Position numbers and translations under genes: made by a program. The notes under the pieces are model-generated. The model did not search any database. It saw nothing but the letters and a program-made list of their open reading frames with translations, and was not told the DNA's origin. Below, piece by piece: positions 54,704 through 64,000 of a DNA stretch of 64,000 nucleotides. Every line of letters starts with the position of its first letter. Positions within the stretch are counted from its first letter, which is position 1. This DNA is from Pascua guehoae. Taxonomy: Eukaryota; Basidiomycota; Tremellomycetes; Trichosporonales; Trichosporonaceae. The stretch is taken from contig BCJX01000011.1 of NCBI GenBank assembly GCA_001600415.1, positions 241,029 to 305,028 on the forward strand, given 5' to 3'.

Positions 54704-55535
54704 ACCTGGCTATTGCCTTCAGACACTGATCAAAATGGAGAACGACGATATCAAGGAGGGAACATCAAGGAGGGAACATGTGATGAACGGTGGTGACACC
54801 ACGCTTCCTGACGTCTCCCTACTATCACGCTTCTGTTAGGTACATACATGGTCACAAAATAGGGCACGTGGTAAAACGTGTTGGAAAGAGCACACACACA
54901 CAACGAAGGAAAGGCCCATGAACAAATAAACGAGGCCAAAATGTGCGGTCTTGGGTAGCCAGGTGGCGTGGCAATGCCACCGCAAAACGCACGCGAGGTG
55001 TTTGGTTGGTGGACGGGTGTAGCCAGGTGCCATGCTATTGCCGTCGCAAAACGCACACAAGGCGTGTGGCTGGTAGACGGTGTGCCAATACATGCTGCCA
55101 AGGCTTAGACAGGCAGTGTTGACAAGGGCGTTGTTTTATTGTTGTTTGCAGGTGGTGGCGAATCGTACCCATTTCCCCACAAGAAAGACAACACAGCCGC
55201 AGAGTGTGCCTTCCCCAGAAATCAAAAAACAGTCAGTCACCCACAACCAGGACGGGGAAGTACGGTCTTATTGTTACTCGGGCGACGATCAGGTGGCTGT
55301 AAAAATCCCGAAATGGGCACACAAGACACAGGCGCGGACATTCCTAGAGATCAGTAGACATCTGTCAGTCACACAAGGGCAATGAACCTTCCGTTCTCAT
55401 CGGAAAAGTGCATCAGCTGGCACCAGTCCCCCCAGCCACGGCACCATGTGCATATAGCAGGATCGAATGTGGTTGAGGGTATGGGGTATGCACTGCCTCT
55501 TACTGTGCCACCAAAGCTGTGATGGAACACACACT
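54704..55535. other. Intergenic region with a 64-bp duplication
   Basis: Between the repeat-protein gene start and the BTA1 stop. Apart from the duplication listed separately I see no gene. Confidence 0.5.
54955..55082. repeat. Two diverged copies of a 64-bp unit
   Basis: Units 54955-55018 and 55019-55082 both begin GTAGCCAGGTG and contain CGCAAAACGCAC and a GG(T/C)(T/A)G-GACG end. Confidence 0.85.
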
Positions 55536-58500
55536 CTACGCCACCTTCTCTGCACGCCAGACTGTGGGTTAGTCACCGCCCAAGTGCCACAACTCTCGCA
55601 CTCGCACACTTCGCACACCCTGCACACAACACACTCACACGAGGCGTACATGTTTACGCGGTCGATGGCGTTGCCATTCTCGCGAATGTCGATCGGCTCG
55701 ACGCGGAACCCCGCGAGTTCAAAGCGCTGCCTGTACCACGGGTACTTTGCGGCCGAGCGCCACACTGCATGTCCGCCGACACGGAGGACACGGCGGATCT
55801 CGAGAATCTCAAAGTCGAGTTCGGAGCGGAGGTGCTCTAGCGCTGCTTCGGGCGACTCGTCGAGTGTGTCGAGCGCGCGGGCGTCGATGGGCGGGAGGGG
55901 GGTGGCGGGGGGGATCTTGTCGAACCCTGTCGTGTGTTAGTGATGGTTGACGAATCCTGGGGTAGCTGGTACCCTAAGGCGGACCAGGCCAGCATTCACG
56001 CGCCTACTCACAGTCCATCGAGTCCATGACGATGACCTTGGTCAGGGAGCTGTCGGCCAAGCCACGGAGCACACTGGCGTGTCAGCACATCAACTTCCAA
56101 CGGGGCGTAAACGACAAACTTGAGAATTGTGTCTGTGTGGAGCTTGAACGCGTTGTTGGTCTTTGTGTCACGGAGCTTCTTGAAGCCTTCGGGCCTGAGG
56201 TAGGACGGGCATGATGTACGCGAGTACTTGCCAGTAAGGCAGAGGTAGTAGAAGTAGTTGTCGTCCTTGAGCGTCGTGAGCGAGGGGACAGGGTCGAGGG
56301 TGGCCTTGACGAAGTCCTGTGGTGTGAGTGTAGTGCACGACGGACTACACCATCATAATGAGGATGGCGGGATGCTTGGCACGAGAGGCCGCCGAATATG
56401 ACCGTATACTTACAGCAACGCTACCGTCGTTGAGGAAGCACTCCATCTGGTTGCGGGGCACACCCAGGGCATGCCAGTTGAACACGGGATTGCCCAGGAA
56501 GCCCTTGAGCATGACCTTGTTGAGGAAGACGGGGCGGATGTGCTTGTCCCAGATGCGTTTCTGCTCCTCGACCGAGTTTGCGTGGCACATGCGCTCGACG
56601 TGTCCGCGGACGCCCGCGAGGAAGAAGGCGATCTGGGCGACGCGCAGCGCCAAGCCCGAGTAGCCGCAAAAGTAAAAGTTGCGGCTAAACTGCTTGGCAT
56701 GGGTCTTCCAGTACGCGTACGCGTGGGCTGAGAGGAAGGGCGACATCTTGGTCGTGAGCAGGCGGTCAAAGTCGGGGTGTGCGCCCTCGCCAAAGATTTG
56801 CCAAAAGTCGGCATACTCGAGGGTCTGGATGGCGGCGAGCTTGAGCTCGAGAATGTGGCCCTGGCACGGGTTCATGTCCACGGCGTGGATCCGCTCACAG
56901 CCCGCCGCGAGTGCGTAGTGAAGTACATTGTCGCCAGCAGACGTGATTGCCAGAACGTGGTCGTCCTTGTTCAGTCCGAGGCGCTGGACATCAACGTCGG
57001 GGTCCTCCCATGTCTGCGCCGTCAGATCCTGCAACTCATGCACGCGCGCCAAACGCTCAACCTACCCAGCCGTAGATGTGTGAACGGAACTCCTGGTGGA
57101 TCTTCTCCTCAAGGTACGGCACACGCCATGCCTGCATGTCAGTCCCAACCCCACGCTTATTCGGTGACTCACCTTGCGCAGCTGGTAGTGGAAGGGGGAT
57201 AGCGGCGCGCCGGCATCGTACAGCGTCTGGGCGTACGCGGCTTCAGGCCCATGTCCCTGTCCTCGCTCGAGCGCACTGGGGCCAATGTTGATTTCGGGAA
57301 TAGAGCCCAACTTGAGGTCGGGGTGGAAGTATGGCGTGCCCGAGGTGATGAACGGTGAGGTGGGAGTCATCAGACCGCCACGGTTCTGGCCGATGCGGTT
57401 ACCCGCTTCGACCTCAAACGCGCGGGACGCAGCGGTAGCGTCCCGTTGGCGCGAGCAGCCGAGGAAAATGTAGCTGGAAAGAGTCAGCTTGTTATCATGG
57501 GCAATTATCCTGCGATTCCAATGCCGTCATGACGAGTGACACCGAGGAATCAACTACAGGCGTTGTTCATGTCACCACGCACTAAGGAATCTGGACAAAC
57601 CACGACTGGAGGAAGTTGTTGCGCGCGTTGTACGTCTTGATCGTGCCCATCTTGTACTCAAGATAGTCGCGGCGCGAGCCGTGGAGGTGGACGTTGTCAA
57701 ACTCAAACCAGCACTCCCAGAACCACTTTGCAAACCACGAAACGCGTTTGCTCTGCGTCCCAATTGCCTGGTGGGTGAGTGTGAGTCCAGTCGGCTTGGC
57801 TCACCCTCTCCTTGATACCGAGGTCACGCGAGGTGTAAAAGTCGACGACGCCAATGAGGCCACGCTCGGGGTCGAGTACCTGGTCGCAGCGGTCGAGGAG
57901 CTGGTAGAAGGGAGGAATCTGTCCGTCAGTCGTGATCAGGGATACGCGCCACAGCGCGGCGAACAAAGTCGCCTTTCGCCTCGCTCCTGTACTCGAGGTG
58001 GGTGACTCACCATCGAAAGCGAGTAGCTGAGAGTGATGGCTGTGAGTGATCCGCGAGGGTCGAGCTGTCCACTCTCCCACTCGGGAAGGACAAAGCGTGA
58101 CGCATCCTGGCAGAGGACGTGCACGTTCTTCCACCCCTTTGCGGCAAAGCGCTTGCGGGCGACGTCGAGGAGGGGTTCACAGAGGTCGACGAGGTAGATG
58201 GCGTCAAACCACGTGTGGGGGAGGTATTCGTCCATCTTCTCAATATTCCAACCCGTGCCGCCGCCAATGTCGACCCAGATGCGGGGGCGCCTTGGCTCCC
58301 CGGGCCGCTGGACAGGGACCGGCTGGGCCTTGAGGTGAGCAGCGAGGAGCTGGAGCATCGTCTCGCGGCCCTTGAGCAAGTGCGTGCGCGTCCGGTCGTA
58401 CACGTCGGCCTGTCCAGAGTAGAACGCGTCCAGGCGTGCCTTTTGCTGCCCATCCCCAGGTTCAGACTTGACAAACGGCTTGAAAAAGCAGTTCCACATG

Positions 58501-58783
58501 AATACTAGGGGCGTGCGCAACGCACCCGACAGGCCGAGTAGGACCATGCCCCACGCCAAGGCGGCTAGCGACCAGCCCAGGACGGCGCCGGAAACTTGCA
58601 CATGCGGAGCGATCATCTTCTTCAAGGGCCTGGTGGTCAGTCACCACCGCTGTAATCCAGGGGAAAAGACCATGTGGGGGCGACCCCATGACACTCAGTG
58701 TGTTCGTCACTCTGCACTCACGCGATGGTGGCAAGGACACCTAGGCCAGAGACCAGCAGTGCAGCCTGCTGGGGGCGAATCAT
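55536..58783 (-). CDS. BTA1: Betaine lipid (DGTS) synthase, BtaB-BtaA fusion
   Basis: Eleven exons close in frame to 844 aa: 58722-58783, 58011-58629, 57805-57918, 57583-57767, 57173-57473, 57066-57131, 56414-57028, 56120-56316, 56012-56073, 55639-55926 and 55536-55561. TM segments: AALLVSGLGVLATI and SGAVLGWSLAALAWGMVLLG. An N-terminal SAM methyltransferase (BtaB-like) shows WVDIGGGTGWNIEKM and VLCQDASRFVLP. The C-terminal BtaA-like part shows YGWDLTAQTWEDPDVD, SAGDNVLHYAL, AVDMNPCQGHILELK, SSLTKVIVMDSMDWF and MYASFWRAEKVA. It transfers aminocarboxypropyl from SAM to diacylglycerol, then N-methylates to DGTS, a phosphate-free lipid used in phosphate limitation. Introns include 37, 37, 41 and 46 nt. 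Confidence 0.95.
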
Positions 58784-60154
58784 GTCGAGTCGAGTACGAT
58801 CTGAAGGGGGGCGTAGCAACCACAATTAGCGAGGTTGCGATCCAGGCAGAGACGAGTCTTGTGAGATGAAGAGACAGGGCAGTTCAGAAAAGTCTCCACG
58901 ACCTCTACGAGCGCTTTATGACGGGAACAAGTCCCACGAAGCATACGGCAACAATGTGCCAGCACGACAAGCCAATGCCCAGCATGAGACATGGGACACG
59001 GCCCAAGGTGTCGGGCCTGCCGGTCGTCGCCGGCCGACATCGCGCTCGACGAGAATCCACGCCGCGCGCGCGCCCACAGCATGGATTCCCCATCGCGCCG
59101 TCTCGTGCGTCAGATCGCGCCTCCATACAGACTAGCGGGGCATTATTGTTAGAAAGTGGACGCGTTGAGCGTGTTAGATGGCAAGATGGTCAAGAAACGT
59201 GCGAACGTGCGCAAAGGCATGAATGGAACGTGGGACGCGAGGTGGAGGCCGTAGGTTGCGTGGGGTAGTGCGGGGTAAATGTGGGGTAACCGACGTTTGG
59301 GACAAATGACGTCGCCACACGGGAGTCAGTCACCACCGTGTGGATGCTTTAAAAGGTGACAACCCTGTATCACTTCGACATCGCGATCACTGGAATGGTC
59401 ATGTTTGTTGCACTCACATCCAGACAAGGCCGTATAGACGCCTAGGTGAGAGTATGGACGAGACAGAGCAATAGTCATCGAGTCATTTATTCTCCATTAG
59501 TCGGCACCAAAAACGCGACCAGACTATGCTTGCTTCCCATGCTGTCCAGTCAGTCCCTTCAACATGATGGTCACCCCACCTATTGAGGAGATGTCGCAAG
59601 CTGAGACATGGATTGCACGGCCGCAAGCACACGGTGCGACATAGGTAGATCGCTGTAATCGTCCGAGCAATGGGCGGCAGCTGGATATCCTTGAGTGCAG
59701 GCACATCACCTTCCGTCTTCCGTCGGCCATCCCGCACAACGCCGTTCGGGCGACCTGCCGCACAATGCCGTTCGCGCGACCTGCCGAAGTGGGCTGCTTC
59801 GTCGGCTCGGTGCTATTCATGCCATTCCCAGCTCCCCGATGGCCCAATACAGAGACAGTTGCGACAGAGTAAAGAAGAACTGTTGCCCGCACTTTACCGA
59901 CATTCCCCGTCAGCTGGAGACTCCGTTGGCCCGGGTGTTACCCTGCGATTAGCCCAGGGAGGCGTCTGAGAAATGAGGCGTGATTGGAAGCTCCCAAAGG
60001 AGATGTGCAGGCATGGCGCGGTGGCGCATCCTCTCTTGATCGGCCCAATGGGTGTGATCACAGCGTGAACGACTATCAGTCTCACGTCAGGCATTGTCAA
60101 CAACACAACAGGTGCTGCATGCTTCCGACTCCTCTACCATCTTGCCTAGATAAA
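58784..60154. other. 1.4-kb intergenic region
   Basis: Between BTA1 (start) and formaldehyde dehydrogenase (stop), both minus strand. A short duplication around ACAATGCCGTTC/ACAACGCCGTTC with GCGACCTGCCG lies at 59736-59786. No gene seen. Confidence 0.5.
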
Positions 60155-61657
<1,503 letters not shown>

Positions 61658-62342
61658 TGTGGATAGCGAGTGAGCAAGTGAAGAAGTGTGAGAAAGAGAG
61701 AGAGAAAAGTGGCGATGGTTGTTGGTGTGTCTTGCGACGATGATGATGACAGGTATCTCTGGAGCGGAATCTTTTCCCGGAAGGTGGAGGAAGGTGGAGG
61801 CCGTGGGAGGGACTGGGTGGAGGGCTGAATTGTGGAGGTCGTCTGCGGTGGTGGATTGGCCGACCGGCCCAAGCCGACGACTCCCGCCAGTGGTGCGCCG
61901 CCGAAGAATGCCGAGCTCTTCATATAAAATGGCGAGCCAGAGTTCGGCAACACCCAGATCTGACTCCAAGGCAGTGGTGGTTTCTCAAACGACGATTCTT
62001 ACGAAGAGCTTCGAAGCGCTTCCAAGAACTTTCTGACGGGTATGGGGACGGACTTGATGACAGGCATGTGAGTGTCACTACTTTTGTCACTGTTAGAGGT
62101 GAGTCACCGTCATTTCGATTAGATCCGCAGACAACATTCTCAACACAGAACACAACACCCAAAAGTACAAACACCACACAGGCCCGACGTCGCTTGAGAT
62201 CCACCGGTAACAGATGTCTCATTGGCATGTTTGAAAAGGTCTGTGACGCCTGAGGCGGGTGTGTTGAAGTCAGTGATCTCCACTTTGCCAACCGGTATTC
62301 AGCCCAAGGCTGCGTCCACACCACCAGCAGAATATACGTCAT
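61658..62342. other. Intergenic region
   Basis: Upstream of the dehydrogenase gene. A CT-rich leader in the gene's sense lies at 61665-61710. No gene seen. Confidence 0.5.
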
Positions 62343-62561
62343 CTGGCGTCAAGGAGGACGTTTCCAGCCTTGACGCATCTGTCAAAGAGCAACTCGTACA
62401 CACACAACGGAGGCGAAGTGTGGAGGACAAAGGACGGTCAATTCATCGTGTGCAAAGGCCAGGATAACCCCAAGTGTGCAGCCTCGCTCGGCTTTAAAGG
62501 AATCATCGGGTTTGAAGACCATATGGGCCCGTATCCCGGCAATGTCCGTATGGGTTGTTAG
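62343..62561 (+). pseudogene. Relic of a secreted class-3 lipase (C-terminal end)
   Basis: The frame ending at 62561 has no ATG. It encodes a stretch resembling the C-terminus of fungal class-3 lipases: YTHNGGEVWR, IVCKGQDNPKCAASLG, then GFEDHMGPYPGNVRMGC, where the His of EDHMGPY is the position of the catalytic His. The upstream Ser (GHSLGG) and Asp blocks are not present in the 700 bp before it. It is therefore a broken, truncated gene or a stranded last exon. Family identification is by motif memory only. Confidence 0.5.
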
Positions 62562-63643
62562 AAGGTTGAAAGGTGAATGTATTATGTCGAGCGGGGTTTT
62601 GCCACGTAGCATGGAGGGGCAGGGCGAATGCGGGAACTCGTGTCGGTGGAACCTGGTGGTGTGAATACCAGTGTAACCAGGAGCGATCACTTTGCGGGCA
62701 TTCACATTTGTTGACGCGACCATCGAGATTCCGCCCACTATGCCGGTGCGGACGCCTCCTGAGGAGTTGCTTAAAAAGAGCACTTGCCTCTACACCCAGA
62801 AAGCCCCCCACCGGATGGCGACGTTCTCTTCGCTGAATTGACAAGACCAGACCCACCGGTCAAATTGCTTGTGATGTGAGGATGTGCATGAGCGACCGAG
62901 ATTGGGTGCATCGGCATGCCTTTGTACAGCAAGAACTTTTGAGGAATGTAAGGTGGCGGACGGAGGGATCGCCGCGCGGGTCCTCACTTGGCATTTCGGC
63001 GTCGTGGTCTGTCGGCCTGGGCGGAACAACTTTGCGGGGCTGCCTTGATGTCCGAAGGAAAAGCAGCCGCGTCCACGACCAGTTTGTGCCTTTGCATTTT
63101 GCTCTCATTCTGCTCCAACCTCGTGTCAACCCAATGCGCCAAATGCTGGCGACACATGCCAAGCTTAGCATGTTTCCATTTCTACTCTTGGCTATATTTG
63201 GCTATGGCTGGTTGCTCTCTCGACCACATGACCACCTGACGGCGGCCAAGGCTACGTTATCTCACCATTGCGTGGCGACCACCTTAAAGTATGCTTCTTG
63301 TCAAACGGCGAATTCGGCGTCTTGGACTATAAACTCTGACATGTGGCTTGTTGTTCCCATCACACGCGCATCGTTCGGCCATATTGTTCGTTCATGCTCT
63401 GTGATCTGCGAGTTGCACGAGGAACAATGGGTCCAACGCTAGTCTTAAGATGCGCCGATCAAGAACAATGGGGCCCACTACTCGCCAGCCTCTAACTCTC
63501 TAGCGTCTCATCATACTCTCACCTCCGTCTCATTTCACACTCTCATCCCAAGTTCGATACACCTTCCTCGCCCCCCATTACCCTTGACTTCTTTCCATTC
63601 TTTCTTTCATCCTTCGTCACTTGGCACACCCAGCTATTCAGCC
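62562..63643. other. Intergenic region upstream of GH20 gene
   Basis: About 1.1 kb. The last 170 bp are CT-rich (CTCTCATC-type), a probable promoter/leader. No gene seen. Confidence 0.5.
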
Positions 63644-64000
63644 ATGCTGCTCTCCTCCCTCCTAGCGGGGATTCTCCTCCCCGCAGCCTCGGCACAGTCC
63701 GACACTTCCCTCAACCTCTGGCCCCTTCCCCACTCCTACGATATCGGCACCACGGTGGTGTGCCTCAGCTCGGACTTTTGTGTCGAGTTTGACCGCGACG
63801 CCTCGGACGACCTCCGTGCCGCCGCTGACCGCATGGTATCGAGCATCCGCAAGAGCACCCACACGTACCTCTCCGTCCAGCGCGGTCAGGAGTTCTTCTC
63901 TGGCAAGGCGGGCAACGGATGCGCCAGTGAGATCTCCAAGCTCGTCGTGTCGGTGGACGATGGCGACTCTGTGCTCGCTCATGCGACGCGTCCCATCGGC
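63644..64000 (+). CDS. Beta-N-acetylhexosaminidase (GH20), 5' part; continues past window
   Basis: The first 119 codons are open to the window edge. MLLSSLLAGILLPAASA is a signal peptide. LNLWPLPHSYDIGTT is the GH20 N-terminal domain signature (W-P-x-P). It is followed by VCLSSDFCVEFD, a helix DDLRAAADRMVSSI, and SKLVVSVDDGD. The catalytic barrel with the Asp-Glu pair lies beyond 64000, so the activity assignment rests on the non-catalytic domain. Secreted GH20 enzymes cleave terminal GlcNAc from chitin oligomers and glycans. Confidence 0.82.
   Translation, partial: MLLSSLLAGILLPAASAQSDTSLNLWPLPHSYDIGTTVVCLSSDFCVEFDRDASDDLRAAADRMVSSIRKSTHTYLSVQRGQEFFSGKAGNGCASEISKLVVSVDDGDSVLAHATRPIG

Overview
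The window looks like a nuclear contig from a GC-rich basidiomycetous yeast. A member of the Trichosporonales (Trichosporon, Cutaneotrichosporon, Vanrija or Apiotrichum type) is my best guess from gene content and intron style; nothing here proves the genus. Nearly every gene is cut by GT-AG introns with CTAAC or CTGAC branch sites lying only a few bases before the 3' splice site. Codon use strongly favours C or G at third positions. I resolved 22 protein-coding genes (one running off the right edge), one good intron-containing tRNA-Glu gene, one odd tRNA-Val-like locus and one gene relic.

Layout. 0.3-12 kb: an F-box-like protein, an SH3 adaptor, an Iah1-type SGNH esterase, a hormone-sensitive-lipase-type alpha/beta hydrolase, a C2H2 zinc-finger protein with an apparent frameshift, and a Pfa4-type DHHC palmitoyltransferase. 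12.6-26 kb: a 208-aa membrane protein, an aldo-keto reductase, a Cdc25-like Ibp1/Acr2 phosphatase head-to-head with the Grx5 glutaredoxin, the mitochondrial uS4 protein Nam9, and the U3 snoRNP protein Mpp10. 28-42 kb: a ubiquitin-like-domain protein, COPI beta' (Sec27), ribosomal eL28, cytosolic prolyl-tRNA synthetase and COPI zeta (Ret3). 42.9-44.8 kb: a His-rich unknown protein. 44.8-52.4 kb: a gene-poor, repeat-scarred stretch holding both tRNA loci and one small secreted protein. 52.9-64 kb: a repeat-containing unknown protein, the betaine-lipid synthase Bta1, glutathione-dependent formaldehyde dehydrogenase, a class-3 lipase relic and the start of a GH20 beta-hexosaminidase.

The genes are mostly housekeeping: vesicle coat, translation, ribosome assembly, lipid synthesis and redox/formaldehyde handling. 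I see no phage, CRISPR or defence system and no clear biosynthetic cluster.

The most striking signal is gene architecture. Reconstructing exons by frame and family motifs gives a group of ultrashort introns (32-38 nt) and of microexons (6, 7, 7, 18, 18, 19 and 22 nt). These microexons repeatedly carry catalytic residues: the Asp of DHHC, the catalytic Tyr of the aldo-keto reductase, the HCX5R loop of the Cdc25-like phosphatase, and a zinc-ligand Cys of formaldehyde dehydrogenase. Both COPI genes have an intron directly after the ATG. Each model closes in frame end to end. These are sequence-only predictions that transcript reads would settle.
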